From an uncultured Anaerotignum sp. (GTDB lineage: Bacteria > Bacillota > Clostridia > Lachnospirales > Anaerotignaceae), in the NCBI GenBank assembly GCA_910578425.1, contig CAJTQX010000005.1, positions 14,752 to 78,751 on the forward strand: a stretch of DNA of 64,000 nt. Direction: 5' to 3'. Each line of letters opens with the position of its first letter. Within the stretch, counting starts at the first letter, position 1. Both the position numbers and the translations under genes were made by a program. This document shows, piece after piece, positions 8,717-16,872 of the stretch. The notes under the pieces were generated by a model, which saw only the letters and a program-made list of their open reading frames with translations, did no database searches and was not told the origin of the DNA.

Positions 8717-9759
8717 AGCTGTGGAGGATTTTGATGGTATGCCTGTTTGCAGCGTTTTTGCTGACGGGCTGCTGGGACAGGAAAGATCCGGAGGACAGAG
8801 CATTTTTTATTACAATCGGCGCGGACGCGGCCGAAGCGGGGTACCGCTTTTCTTTCGCTCCTGTCGGAACGGAGGAGGACGCAGAACCGTTTGGCATAGA
8901 GGCGGCAACGCTTGCGGACGCGGTTGCGCAGATGGACTGCCGCAGCTCCCGCAAAACGGATTTGGGGCAGCTGAAAACAGTGGTACTGGGCGGCAGGCTG
9001 CTGGAGGAACAGGAAAAGGTTGCATCACTGTTCAGCGAGCTGGAATGGGACCAGTCGGTATCGAAAAAAGTAATGCTTCTGGCAACAGAGGGTACTGCCG
9101 AGGAATGTGTCGCGGCGGCGGCAAAGCAGGACAGTGAAACAGGTCTGTTCCTCTGGGATTTCTATAAAAATACGGCGGCGGAGGTAGCGGTCACAAAGGC
9201 TCTTGATTTAGATACCCTGCTGACGGAACGGCGGGAGCAGGCCGGAACGGTCGTACTGCCGCGCATTACGGCGGAGGAAGGAAAGCTCCGGCTGGGCGGC
9301 GGCGCGGCATTTGCATCGGAGGGCGTATTTTTCCTGAATGATACACAGGAGCGGGCAGTGCTTTTTCTGCTTGGCGAAGCGGAGGGCGCGCTTGTTGAGG
9401 GGGAATATATGGGCAGGACGCTGCCGCTCCGCATTTCCAAAAGCCGCGTTTCCTATGATTTTTCTGAAAACGGGAGCGGCGGGATACTCTGTACGGTCGA
9501 CTTGCCGCTGGAAGGCACTGTACAGGGCGATGATGTTTTTCTGTCCGAGGAATCGCGTGCGGAATTGGAAAATCTTTTTGAAAGCATCATAAAACAGGAA
9601 ATTGAAAATACAATAGCAGTAGCGAGAAAAGCAGGGCAGGGCGATATTTTCGGCATACTGCCCAGACTTTCGCGGCAGGAGCCTGCACTGGCGGCAGGGC
9701 GGGAACGGCAGGAGCTATGGGAAAGCATGGTGTTCGATATCCGGCCGGATTGGAAATGA
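8713..9759 (+). CDS. Spore germination lipoprotein, GerC family
   Basis: The lipoprotein C subunit of the receptor. The 348-residue protein has a lipobox LLTGC with the lipidated cysteine at position 20, followed by WDRKDPEDRAFFITIGAD, the conserved GerC start. The ATG overlaps the permease stop. This completes a canonical gerA-B-C operon, and the germinant cannot be predicted from sequence. Confidence 0.93.
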   Translation: MKLWRILMVCLFAAFLLTGCWDRKDPEDRAFFITIGADAAEAGYRFSFAPVGTEEDAEPFGIEAATLADAVAQMDCRSSRKTDLGQLKTVVLGGRLLEEQEKVASLFSELEWDQSVSKKVMLLATEGTAEECVAAAAKQDSETGLFLWDFYKNTAAEVAVTKALDLDTLLTERREQAGTVVLPRITAEEGKLRLGGGAAFASEGVFFLNDTQERAVLFLLGEAEGALVEGEYMGRTLPLRISKSRVSYDFSENGSGGILCTVDLPLEGTVQGDDVFLSEESRAELENLFESIIKQEIENTIAVARKAGQGDIFGILPRLSRQEPALAAGRERQELWESMVFDIRPDWK

Positions 9760-9769
9760 GAGGAATGAT

Positions 9770-9799
9770 GTTTAAGGATGGAAAAATCCGGCAATCCTA
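9770..9799 (+). promoter_or_regulatory. Candidate sigma-F promoter of spoIIR
   Basis: GTTTA (9770-9774) fits the sigma-F -35 and GGCAATCCTA (9790-9799) fits its GGnRAnAnT-like -10 with one mismatch. They are 15 bases apart, the known spacing. spoIIR is a classic forespore sigma-F target. The match is by eye. Confidence 0.6.
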
Positions 9800-9836
9800 A
9801 CCCTGTAACGGAAAAAATACAGGGGAGGGATTTTCA

Positions 9837-10511
9837 ATGAAATACTGGAAGGAAACGCTGAAAACGCTTTGGAAGCAGGAAAAATGGTACTGGTGCGGTG
9901 CGGTGGTGCTGGGCGTGCTGTTCAGCATAGGCTTTGGCGCGCAATGGACGAAAGGGTATTCGGAAACCATACAGAACGGCATTGCGGCGAAGGTCGTGCG
10001 GTTTCATGTGCTGGCGAACAGCGATACGGACGCAGACCAGAGCCTGAAGCTGGCGGTGCGCGACCGCGTCCTGCGGGAATACGGCGAACTGCTGGAAAAC
10101 TGTACAGACAGGGAGCAGGCTTTGACGCAGTTGGAAAATGCCCGGCAGAAAATTACCGAAACGGCACAGGCGGAGGTTTTGGAGCAGGGCTTTTCGTATC
10201 CCGTTCGGGTTTCTCTGGTGCGGGAGGAATTTCCCTTCAAACGCTATGACGACCTGATTTTTCCGGCTGGCATGTATGATGCTCTGCGCATCGAAATTGG
10301 CGAAGCGGAGGGCGAAAACTGGTGGTGTGTATTGTACCCGCAGATGTGCTATATGGACGCGGCCTGGGGTTTTTCCACAGAGGAAAGCCATATCCGCCTG
10401 CAAAACGCGCTGACGGACGAGGAATACCTCGTCATTTCCGCGTTGGAGCAGGAGGAGCTGACGCCAAAGCTGAAATTTAAAATCGTGGAATGGTGGCAGG
10501 AAAGAAACTGA
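9837..10511 (+). CDS. spoIIR: Stage II sporulation protein R
   Basis: SpoIIR is made in the forespore and secreted into the intermembrane space, where it triggers SpoIIGA to process pro-sigma-E in the mother cell. This 224-residue protein has one N-terminal hydrophobic segment (WCGAVVLGVLFSIGFGA) and the family core: IAAKVVRFHVLANSDTDADQ, LKLAVRDRVL and FPAGMYDALRIEIGEAEG. AGGGGAGGGA precedes the ATG. It lies between the germination operon and sleB. Confidence 0.95.
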   Translation: MKYWKETLKTLWKQEKWYWCGAVVLGVLFSIGFGAQWTKGYSETIQNGIAAKVVRFHVLANSDTDADQSLKLAVRDRVLREYGELLENCTDREQALTQLENARQKITETAQAEVLEQGFSYPVRVSLVREEFPFKRYDDLIFPAGMYDALRIEIGEAEGENWWCVLYPQMCYMDAAWGFSTEESHIRLQNALTDEEYLVISALEQEELTPKLKFKIVEWWQERN

Positions 10512-10529
10512 CAAAGGGGAGAAGCAGAG

Positions 10530-11243
10530 ATGGGGAAACGGACTGGATTGATAGTATGGGGCGTTCTGCTCCTTCTCTGCCTCTGCATGACAGGCGGGTT
10601 GGCAGAGAAATTTCCCCGCGGCGCGCCTGTTCCGGCGGCCAATATTGTTTCATGGGGCACGCGCGGCTCTCTTGTGCGGGAAACGCAGCAAAGGCTGGCG
10701 GATATGGGATATTATGATGGTCCTGTAGATGGGATTTTCGGCACGCGCACCTATGAAGCCATTCTGGAATTTCAGGAAAACAATGGGCTTACGCCGGACG
10801 GCATTGCGGGCGCGGCAACGCTAAGCGCGTTGGGCATCCCGATCGGCACAGGCACGAGCGGCGTAGGGGAGAGCGCGCTGTCGGATTTGGAGGAAGATTT
10901 ATTCCTTCTTGCGTCTATCATTCATGGGGAGGCGCGCGGCGAGCCGTATGAAGGGCAGGTAGCTGTGGGGGCCGTTGTGCTGAACCGCGTTGCCAGCGAA
11001 AATTTCCCGAATACGATTGCAGAGGTCATTTATCAAAGAGGCGCGTTTGACGCTGTGGCAGATGAGCAGTTTTATCTGACGCCGAATGAAACGGCAATCC
11101 GCGCGGCGCAGGACGCGCTGAACGGCTGGGACCCGACGAACGGGGCATTGTATTACTGGAACCCTGTGACGGCAACAAGCCGCTGGATTTGGAGCATACC
11201 GATTACCACAAGCATCGGGCGTCATGTTTTCGGCACAAAATGA
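10530..11243 (+). CDS. sleB: Spore cortex-lytic enzyme SleB
   Basis: A lytic transglycosylase-type cortex hydrolase used in germination. The 237 residues comprise a signal or anchor segment (7-26), a peptidoglycan-binding domain with GSLVRETQQRLADMGYYDG and VDGIFGTRTYEAILEFQ (about 48-110), and the hydrolase_2 domain from about 128 (LLASIIHGEARGEPYEGQVA, with its expected glutamate). In Bacillus sleB is paired with ypeB. No ypeB follows here. Confidence 0.94.
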   Translation: MGKRTGLIVWGVLLLLCLCMTGGLAEKFPRGAPVPAANIVSWGTRGSLVRETQQRLADMGYYDGPVDGIFGTRTYEAILEFQENNGLTPDGIAGAATLSALGIPIGTGTSGVGESALSDLEEDLFLLASIIHGEARGEPYEGQVAVGAVVLNRVASENFPNTIAEVIYQRGAFDAVADEQFYLTPNETAIRAAQDALNGWDPTNGALYYWNPVTATSRWIWSIPITTSIGRHVFGTK

Positions 11244-11315
11244 ACCGGAACAACGGAAATGAAAAAAAATCAGACGGCAGCTTTGGGAAAGACGGACTGC
11301 CGAACTCCCGTAAAA

Positions 11316-11349
11316 GGGGCTGGAAATTTATTTTCCGGCTCTTTTTTTT
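11316..11349 (+). terminator. Terminator after sleB
   Basis: GGGGCTGGAAA (11316-11326) pairs with TTTTCCGGCTC (11331-11341) and is followed by eight T. Confidence 0.88.
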
Positions 11350-11415
11350 GTCCCTGCACCATACCGGTGTTCTGCCATATCATGATATTGTAACCCCCAA
11401 AGGAGGAAAACTCTC

Positions 11416-11673
11416 ATGAAGGAAATGTGTCAGAATTTTATATGTGATACGGGTGTGACTGGCCCTGACAGACCGCAGACCCCGCCGACGGCGGACAGCT
11501 GCACAGCATGCGTGCTTGCGAAGGTAGGGCTTGCACAGGCATTTGTAGCTTCACAGCCCTTTGAGCAGCCTATGGAACAGGAACAGAGCCTTGTCTGCGG
11601 CACAGCGTTCTCAGAGCTTGCTATGCCCTATTGCCAGGGCTGGCATCTTTATCAAAGTGCGAAGGAGGCATAA
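11416..11673 (+). CDS. cotJA: Spore coat-associated protein CotJA
   Basis: An 85-residue protein whose C-terminal half fits CotJA: GLAQAFVASQPFEQPM followed by CGTAFSELAMPYCQGW. The N-terminal part is proline- and cysteine-rich. CotJA, CotJB and CotJC form a mother-cell-expressed inner coat complex. AAAGGAGG (11399-11406) precedes the ATG. It is directly followed by cotJB. Confidence 0.87.
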   Translation: MKEMCQNFICDTGVTGPDRPQTPPTADSCTACVLAKVGLAQAFVASQPFEQPMEQEQSLVCGTAFSELAMPYCQGWHLYQSAKEA

Positions 11674-11675
11674 TC

Positions 11676-11960
11676 ATGGATCGTGAAGAAATGCTGAAAA
11701 CATTAAGCGAACTGGATTTTATTGCGGTGGATCTGGGGCTTTTCCTGAATACCCACCCTGATAACAGCGAAGCTATCATTGCTTATAATCAGGTTATCGC
11801 GGCGGCAGATGCTGTCCGTATGCGTTATGAGGAGGCGTATGGTCCGCTCTGCTCGTTCCGCAGCTACGCGGCAAATACGCAGGATTGGCAGTGGAAGGAT
11901 AACCCCTGGCCCTGGCAGCAGGCGGCGAATTTCTCTCTTGCAGGAAAGGAGTGCAGATAA
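11676..11960 (+). CDS. cotJB: Spore coat protein CotJB
   Basis: A 94-residue CotJB-family protein. Diagnostic stretches are LSELDFIAVDLGLFLNTHPD, YEEAYGPLCSF and the C-terminal WQWKDNPWPWQ. GAAGGAGG (11661-11668) sits 7 bases before the ATG. The gene ends one base before the start of the cotJC remnant. Confidence 0.9.
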   Translation: MDREEMLKTLSELDFIAVDLGLFLNTHPDNSEAIIAYNQVIAAADAVRMRYEEAYGPLCSFRSYAANTQDWQWKDNPWPWQQAANFSLAGKECR

Positions 11961-12074
11961 ATGTGGATTTATGAAAAAAAGCTGGAATTCCCTGTTAAGA
12001 TCACACAGCCTGATGCAAGGCTTGCGAAGATTATGATAGAACAGTATGGGGGAGCCGGTGGCGGGAGGAGATAG
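11961..12074 (+). pseudogene. cotJC: Truncated cotJC (N-terminal remnant)
   Basis: The ATG directly after cotJB begins a clear CotJC N-terminus: MWIYEKKLEFPVKITQPDAR, then LAKIMIEQYGG. The frame stops after 37 codons, while CotJC, a manganese-catalase-like protein, is normally about 190 residues. In the next frame (from 12068) the sequence reads EIAAGTL, which matches the ELAA stretch expected next in CotJC. A frameshift therefore lies near 12060-12068. The coding match then ends in the terminator, so the whole catalase domain is missing. A short functional peptide cannot be excluded. Confidence 0.8.
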
Positions 12075-12091
12075 CTGCCGGAACCCTTCAA

Positions 12092-12114
12092 AAGGCCTGC
12101 GGAGGTCTTTTTTT
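12092..12114 (+). terminator. Terminator after the cotJ remnant
   Basis: AAGGCCT (12092-12098) pairs with AGGTCTT (12103-12109), including one G-U pair, and a T run follows. Confidence 0.75.
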
Positions 12115-12167
12115 GCTGTTTTTTTCATACATTTGGAGTAAACAACATTTTGGAAGGGGATCGTTTC

Positions 12168-12803
12168 ATGAAAAAAGGCATAGCCATGCTTTTGGCGTGT
12201 GCGCTGGCATTTGGGCTTTCTGCCTGCGGGAAAGGGGAGCAGATGAGCGAAATGGAGGCGATTCAAAAGCAGCTTGCGGAAATGGAGGGCTATTCCTGTA
12301 CCGCCGAGCTGACCCGCACCTCCAACAAGGGACAGAATACATATGGCACAAAGCAGTATTATAAATCCACAGGGGAGTATCGTATGGAGCTGACCTCACC
12401 GGAAAGCGCGGCAGGGAATTATACTGTTTTTGACGGGCAGCAGGTCTGTCAGTATAATTCGCGTCTGGGCAGGAGCCTTGTGAAGGACGTGCCGGAATCG
12501 CAGCACAGGAACGAGCTGTTTCTGGGGCAGTTCGTGAAAAATTACATGCAGTCCGAGGGCGTTACGGTGGAAGCCGCCGCACTGGACGAGGCGAAATGTG
12601 CTGTGCTGGAGGCAGTCATACCGGGCAGCGATACATCGGTTTCCACAGAAAAGCTGTGGGTAGACAGGGAAACCCTTCTGCCTGTGCGCTTTGTAATTTA
12701 TGATGCGGAGGGGGAGGAACGCTACCGCATGGACTACAGTGATTTTGTGTTCAACCCTGTGTTTGAGGAAGGGCTTTTCGTGATAGAGGAAAGCGAAGGC
12801 TGA
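12168..12803 (+). CDS. LolA/GerS-like lipoprotein
   Basis: A 211-residue lipoprotein with lipobox LSAC (Cys20). The mature part resembles LolA-fold outer-membrane-lipoprotein-sorting-like proteins of Clostridia, which include the germination lipoprotein GerS: EMEGYSCTAELTRTSNKG, an incomplete beta barrel, and WVDRETLLPVRFVIYDAEGE near the end. Its place beside gerABC, spoIIR, sleB and cotJ favours a spore role, but GerS identity is inference. AAGGGG before the ATG at 12168 sets the start. Confidence 0.72.
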   Translation: MKKGIAMLLACALAFGLSACGKGEQMSEMEAIQKQLAEMEGYSCTAELTRTSNKGQNTYGTKQYYKSTGEYRMELTSPESAAGNYTVFDGQQVCQYNSRLGRSLVKDVPESQHRNELFLGQFVKNYMQSEGVTVEAAALDEAKCAVLEAVIPGSDTSVSTEKLWVDRETLLPVRFVIYDAEGEERYRMDYSDFVFNPVFEEGLFVIEESEG

Positions 12804-12980
12804 TTCCGGCAGGGAATTTGCAGCTTCGCGGAATAAAGACGCTTTTTTGCGGCAATAATGAAAGCGTCAGCAAAGGGTGAAACACAGGAGAAGGCTCGGG
12901 GAAGGGCAGGTTCCTTCCTGCGGCCGTCATACATATTTTTCTTCCGCTGCTGACTAGACCAAAGGCGGAGCGTGAGAAAG

Positions 12981-13325
12981 ATGATTGTCAGACGTGGAGA
13001 TATTTATTTTGCGGATTTAAGCCCTGTGGTGGGCAGCGAGCAGGGGGGGATTCGTCCCGTGCTGATCATACAGAATGATGTGGGGAATAAATACAGCCCG
13101 ACAGTGATCTGCGCGGCCATTACATCGCAGATGAATAAAGCGAAGCTGCCTACGCACATCGCGCTGTCCTCCGCTGTTTATGCCCTGCCGAAGGATTCCG
13201 TCATACTGCTGGAGCAGATCCGCACCATTGACAAGCAGCGGCTGAAAGAAAAGCTCTGCCGGCTGGACGATGGCATGATGGAGCGCGTCAGCCAGAGCCT
13301 GATGGTCAGCCTTGGGCTGAGATGA
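12981..13325 (+). CDS. mazF: PemK/MazF-family endoribonuclease toxin
   Basis: A 114-residue protein of the MazF (NdoA) type, which cuts mRNA at short motifs. The family fold is visible: VRRGDIYFADLSPVVGSEQG, GIRPVLIIQND, a PTVICAAITSQ strand, SSAVYALPKDSVILLEQIRT and a C-terminal helix. I start at the ATG at 12981, about 10 bases after GGCGGAG, rather than the GTG at 12972. No antitoxin gene precedes it. The 168-base gap holds only an unconvincing 31-codon frame. Confidence 0.92.
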   Translation: MIVRRGDIYFADLSPVVGSEQGGIRPVLIIQNDVGNKYSPTVICAAITSQMNKAKLPTHIALSSAVYALPKDSVILLEQIRTIDKQRLKEKLCRLDDGMMERVSQSLMVSLGLR

Positions 13326-13359
13326 ACGGAAAAAACGGGGGCAGAATATTTTATACAAT

Positions 13360-13394
13360 AAAGCGTCTGAAAAACACAGTTTTTCAGACGCTTT
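13360..13394. terminator. Bidirectional terminator between mazF and exonuclease III
   Basis: AAAGCGTCTGAAAA pairs perfectly with its complement across a loop of about 6 bases. A/T tracts on both sides would serve both converging genes. Confidence 0.9.
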
Positions 13395-13424
13395 GCATTT
13401 TAAGCCAGGGGAACTTTTTACAAT

Positions 13425-14177
13425 CTATTGAATCACCAGTTCCACAGGACAGTGGTCGGACCCCATAACATCGCTGTGAATTTTTGCGTCCATGAGCCGC
13501 TCCTTCAGCCGTTCGGATACTACATAATAATCAATGCGCCACCCGGCGTTATTTTTTCGTGCGTTAAAACGATAACTCCACCAGGAATACGCCCCTGTTG
13601 TATCCGGGTAGAAATGGCGGAATGTGTCAATGAACCCTGCCGCCAGAAGTTCCGTAAATTTTCCGCGTTCCTCATCGGTAAATCCTGCGCTGCGGCGGTT
13701 CGAGGAAGGATTTTTCAAATCAATCTCCTGATGTGCTACGTTCAAATCTCCGCAGACGATTACCGGTTTTTCCGCGTCCAGCCCGCAGAGGTATGCCCGA
13801 AATGCGTCCTCCCATTCCATGCGGTAATCCAGCCTTGCGTTCTCCTGCTGGGAATTGGGCGTGTATACCGTTACATGGTAAAATTCCGGAAATTCCAGCG
13901 TAATTACGCGCCCCTCATGGTCGTGCTCCTCCACACCGATGCCGTAGGCCACGCGCAGCGGTTCCTCCTTCGTAAATACCGCCACGCCGGAATACCCTTT
14001 CTTTTCCGCATAATTCCAGTATTGATGCCAGCCCTCTGTTTCCAGAGCAATCTGCCCTTCCTGCAATTTCGTTTCCTGTATAGAAAAAATATCTGCGTCG
14101 GCCGCCTTGAAATACTCTAAAAAACCCTTGCCCACGGCTGCCCGCAGACCGTTTACATTCCATGAAATGCATTTCAT
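13425..14177 (-). CDS. xth: Exodeoxyribonuclease III / AP endonuclease
   Basis: A 250-residue exonuclease III-family enzyme that cuts DNA at abasic sites in base excision repair. Motifs visible: SWNVNGLRA, SIQETKLQ (metal-binding Glu), VTVYTPNSQ (the catalytic Tyr region), CGDLNVAHQEIDL (Asp/Asn) and the C-terminal GSDHCPVEL (catalytic His). AGGAGCGATAGGA precedes the ATG at 14177. It converges with mazF across a shared terminator. Confidence 0.95.
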   Translation of the reverse strand: MKCISWNVNGLRAAVGKGFLEYFKAADADIFSIQETKLQEGQIALETEGWHQYWNYAEKKGYSGVAVFTKEEPLRVAYGIGVEEHDHEGRVITLEFPEFYHVTVYTPNSQQENARLDYRMEWEDAFRAYLCGLDAEKPVIVCGDLNVAHQEIDLKNPSSNRRSAGFTDEERGKFTELLAAGFIDTFRHFYPDTTGAYSWWSYRFNARKNNAGWRIDYYVVSERLKERLMDAKIHSDVMGSDHCPVELVIQ

Positions 14178-14236
14178 TCCTATCGCTCCTTTCAAAACAA
14201 TTCCCGAATAGTTTACCACAGCCCGTCTGGTTTGTC

Positions 14237-14265
14237 TTGCCCGGAACCAAAAAATATTCTAAAAT
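14237..14265 (+). promoter_or_regulatory. Promoter of the 186-aa hypothetical gene
   Basis: TTGCCC (14237-14242) and TAAAAT (14260-14265) are 17 bases apart, 25 bases before the ATG at 14291. Confidence 0.6.
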
Positions 14266-14290
14266 AATGGAAAAAGAAGGGGGAAAGAGA

Positions 14291-14851
14291 ATGAATGCTT
14301 CATATCAGACAGATGTATTGAAAGAATTTTGCACACTCATGCTTTGCGGGCATCAGGAGAACGCTTTTCAACGCTGCAAAGCCTGTCTGGAAAACGCGGC
14401 TGATGAATATGGCGGTATTCCAGATGTTTTATATGTGCTGTCCGGACATGCTGTTGATCCCGAGGACCCTTTTGGAAATATTGCTTATCGGGAGGACCAG
14501 CCGGTAAGGCCGCAGTATTATTTGATTTCTACAGACGCGGGGGCACCCTGTCTGGAAGACTTCTTCTGGTTTATAGATAATATAAAGGAGGCGTGCGGGC
14601 TTGCTTTTCCTGTCGATGAAGAAAGGTTTTCAGATGATGACTGCATTGTGGAATGGCTGGCGGAGCTTGCGGGGCAGTTAGAGGGCTCTTATGATATTGT
14701 GGACTTTGACGGAGCCAGCGAGGATTATCATTTTACCATTATGAAAAAAGAGGACAGCAGGAAAGCAATGGATTTATTTGGACAGCTGACGGCTGATACA
14801 GAGGGATATTCCTGTACGGCTTTTGTGATAACAAAGGATTTTGAGGGATAA
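14291..14851 (+). CDS. Hypothetical acidic protein (186 aa)
   Basis: I do not recognise a family. It is an acidic soluble protein with no signal peptide or membrane segment, cysteines mostly in the N-terminal half (CTLMLCGHQ, CKACLENAADEYGG) and an Asp/Glu-rich middle. GAAGGGGGAAAGAG lies just before the ATG at 14291. An earlier start (14264) would leave no ribosome binding site. It has its own promoter and may be co-transcribed with the nitrilase gene 56 bases downstream. Confidence 0.7.
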   Translation: MNASYQTDVLKEFCTLMLCGHQENAFQRCKACLENAADEYGGIPDVLYVLSGHAVDPEDPFGNIAYREDQPVRPQYYLISTDAGAPCLEDFFWFIDNIKEACGLAFPVDEERFSDDDCIVEWLAELAGQLEGSYDIVDFDGASEDYHFTIMKKEDSRKAMDLFGQLTADTEGYSCTAFVITKDFEG

Positions 14852-14907
14852 AGAACAAATCAATATATCCATGATGGTTCTGACTTTATGCCAAAGGAGG
14901 GCAAACA

Positions 14908-15696
14908 ATGAAAATCGGACTGGGACAAATAGATATGGGTTTTGAGGAACGGGAGCGGGCGATGGAGCTTTGCCGCGCGATGCTTGCGGAGGCAGGGGAG
15001 CAGGGCGTAGATCTTACGGTGTTCCCGGAAACAGCTCTGACAGGCTTTACACTGCGTCCGGAAACCTACGGCGAACAGCGGCAGGAGAGTGCAGCCATTG
15101 CTTTCTTCCGCGAAGAGGCGCGGAAAAACAATACAGCGGTTTGTTTTGGCATGGCTGTCCATGAAAACGGCGTATCCACCAATCACTGTATTGTGCTTTC
15201 AAAAACAGGGGAGCTGCTGGCAGACTATGCGAAGATTCACCCCTTTTCTTATGGTGCCGAAGCAAAGCATTATAAGGGCGGCAGTGAAATCTGTGTCTGT
15301 GAATTGGAAGGCGTGCCGTATGCGCCGTTTATCTGCTATGATTTGAGGTTTCCTGAAATTTTTCAGATTGCCTCGCGGAAAAGCTGGTTGATTTCGGTCA
15401 TTGCGAACTGGCCCATTTCCCGTATTCCGCATTGGAAGGTACTGCTCCAGGCGCGCGCTATCGAAAACCAGTGCTTTATGATTGGCGTGAATCGCTGCGG
15501 CTCCGGCGGCGGTTTGGAATACACAGGGGATAGTATGCTGTTTTCGCCTAATGGAGAGCTGATTGCGCACGCCGCACCGGGGAGCGGCTTAACCGTTGCC
15601 GAAATCAATCCGGAGGACGCACCTGCGCTGCGGAAGAAATTCCCGCTCAAGGCGGACCGAAAGCCGGAGCTGTACCACGCGCTTGAAAGGCGGTAA
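14908..15696 (+). CDS. Carbon-nitrogen hydrolase (nitrilase superfamily, omega-amidase-like)
   Basis: A 262-residue cytoplasmic amidase. The Glu-Lys-Cys triad is complete: E41 in VFPETALTG, K109 in YAKIHPF and C143 in ICYDLRFPE. The IHPFSYGAEAKHYKGG loop resembles omega-amidases that hydrolyse alpha-keto acid monoamides, but the true substrate cannot be fixed. AAAGGAGGG precedes the ATG. A repeat element begins 37 bases after the stop. Confidence 0.9.
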   Translation: MKIGLGQIDMGFEERERAMELCRAMLAEAGEQGVDLTVFPETALTGFTLRPETYGEQRQESAAIAFFREEARKNNTAVCFGMAVHENGVSTNHCIVLSKTGELLADYAKIHPFSYGAEAKHYKGGSEICVCELEGVPYAPFICYDLRFPEIFQIASRKSWLISVIANWPISRIPHWKVLLQARAIENQCFMIGVNRCGSGGGLEYTGDSMLFSPNGELIAHAAPGSGLTVAEINPEDAPALRKKFPLKADRKPELYHALERR

Positions 15697-15732
15697 GACA
15701 TCCAGGTACGCCGAGATATTGGAAAGGCTCTG

Positions 15733-15920
15733 GGCAGTGTCGTTACAAGTGTCTGCACACGCCTTTTCGGCAAATTTTGTCTGCTTTTTCGTTAAAAATT
15801 CTTGCCGTACCGCCTGCCTGGCGGCTCCGCCGCGCCACATTGTACGCCTGCGAATTTTTGCCTGAAATCCGACAAAATTATGCTCGAAAATACGTATACA
15901 TGACTCATGACGACACTGCC
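15733..15920. repeat. MITE-like element with 11-base terminal inverted repeats
   Basis: GGCAGTGTCGT (15733-15743) and its exact complement ACGACACTGCC (15910-15920) bound a 188-base stretch with no coding potential. The left 65 bases recur, inverted, at 32658-32723 with roughly 85% identity by eye. I see no clear target-site duplication and no transposase. It sits just after the nitrilase stop. Confidence 0.6.
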
Positions 15921-15964
15921 TAAGATTCAGTATACGAAGCTGAGAGCAGATTTGCATAAAATAA

Positions 15965-15987
15965 GGCTGCCAATATCATTGGCAGCC
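15965..15987. terminator. Perfect hairpin, probably terminator of the TM2 gene
   Basis: GGCTGCCAAT and ATTGGCAGCC form a 10-base perfect stem with a 3-base loop. T/A-rich flanks (TTTTAT read from the minus strand) suggest termination of the leftward TM2 transcript. Confidence 0.6.
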
Positions 15988-16123
15988 CATTTTATGGTTA
16001 TAGCAAAGGCCGAATGTCCTATGCGTTTGTCAAAAAACGCACGCCCAGCAACCCGCAGGTTATATTTTGCGTTGGTTTTTCTGCGGCTTATTGGCACCCG
16101 GAGCAACGTAAGGCAACAAGTCT

Positions 16124-16456
16124 TTATACATAATATGGGTTTGGCTTTGCCAGGATGACAAAGATATCCACTACCCAGCCTATAAAAAATAAACCAGCTG
16201 TGAACAGGTAGAGGATGCCCATCCCCGTTTTTCCTTCATAAAATTTATGCGCACCCAAAAATCCCAAGAATAAACACAGGAAAAATGCGACCCATTTGTC
16301 TTTTGGGCGTGGCCCATACCCAGCGGCCTGGTTAACGTTCGTGTTGGCGTTTGCATTGTTTATTACAATCTGCGGCTGTTGGGACTGAGCCGTGCCGCAT
16401 TTTGGGCATATATTTTCATTGATACCCATTTCAGACCCACATTTTTTACAAAACAT
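16124..16456 (-). CDS. TM2 domain protein with zinc ribbon
   Basis: A 110-residue protein. The N-terminal zinc ribbon is MFCKKCG..ICPKCG, followed by an Asn/Gln/Ala-rich linker. A TM2 domain comes next (two membrane helices around KDKWVAFFLCLFLGFLGAHK and GILYLFTAGLFFIGWVVDIF, with the typical G-xH-xFYEGK turn). TM2 proteins are common and of unclear function. AAGGAGG lies 7 bases before the start codon. Confidence 0.9.
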   Translation of the reverse strand: MFCKKCGSEMGINENICPKCGTAQSQQPQIVINNANANTNVNQAAGYGPRPKDKWVAFFLCLFLGFLGAHKFYEGKTGMGILYLFTAGLFFIGWVVDIFVILAKPNPYYV

Positions 16457-16669
16457 ATCGTTTCCTCCTTATGATATAATCCTCCCGGCGTTCCGCCTGT
16501 CCCTAAAAACCTTCCGGTCTTCGTTTCCTTCCATATAACCACTCTTTTTTTCATATTACCACATGATATTGCAAATTGCAAGATATATTACAATTAAATT
16601 TACAATATAATTATCGGCGTATTTTTTAGAAAAAAAATTTCTTATAATAAATCATACGAGGTGACAATT

Positions 16670-16837
16670 ATGTTCAAAGTCAAAAAGCAGGAACATATCA
16701 ACAAAACCTTTCGGATGCCTGTGGAACTGGTTTCTTCCTTGGAGGAACTTGCCGCAAAAAAGGAGGTTTCTCTCAACCAACTTGTTATACAGTGCTGTGT
16801 ATATGCACTGGATCATTTGGCAGACGATGATTCATGA
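16670..16837 (+). CDS. Ribbon-helix-helix (Arc/CopG-like) DNA-binding protein, 55 aa
   Basis: A short protein with the pattern of an RHH domain: a strand NKTFRMPVE, helix LVSSLEELAAKKE, the turn VSLNQLV, then a second helix IQCCVYALDHLA. Such proteins are repressors, or antitoxins on mobile elements. No toxin gene is next to it. GAGGTGA precedes the ATG and TATAAT lies at 16643-16648. The upstream AT-rich 16557-16625 carries TTACAATTAAA and TTACAATATAA, possible operator halves. Confidence 0.72.
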   Translation: MFKVKKQEHINKTFRMPVELVSSLEELAAKKEVSLNQLVIQCCVYALDHLADDDS

Positions 16838-16872
16838 CCTTTCCTGCCCTATGCTGTTAAAACTGCTTACAA

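Noticed and set aside
11416..11470. Sigma-E promoter for cotJ
   Set aside because: A CATATCAT -10-like sequence lies upstream (about 11375), but no -35 at the right spacing was found.
15907..16158. 83-codon plus-strand frame before the TM2 gene
   Set aside because: Covers the repeat end, the terminator hairpin and the TM2 3' end, with no family match.
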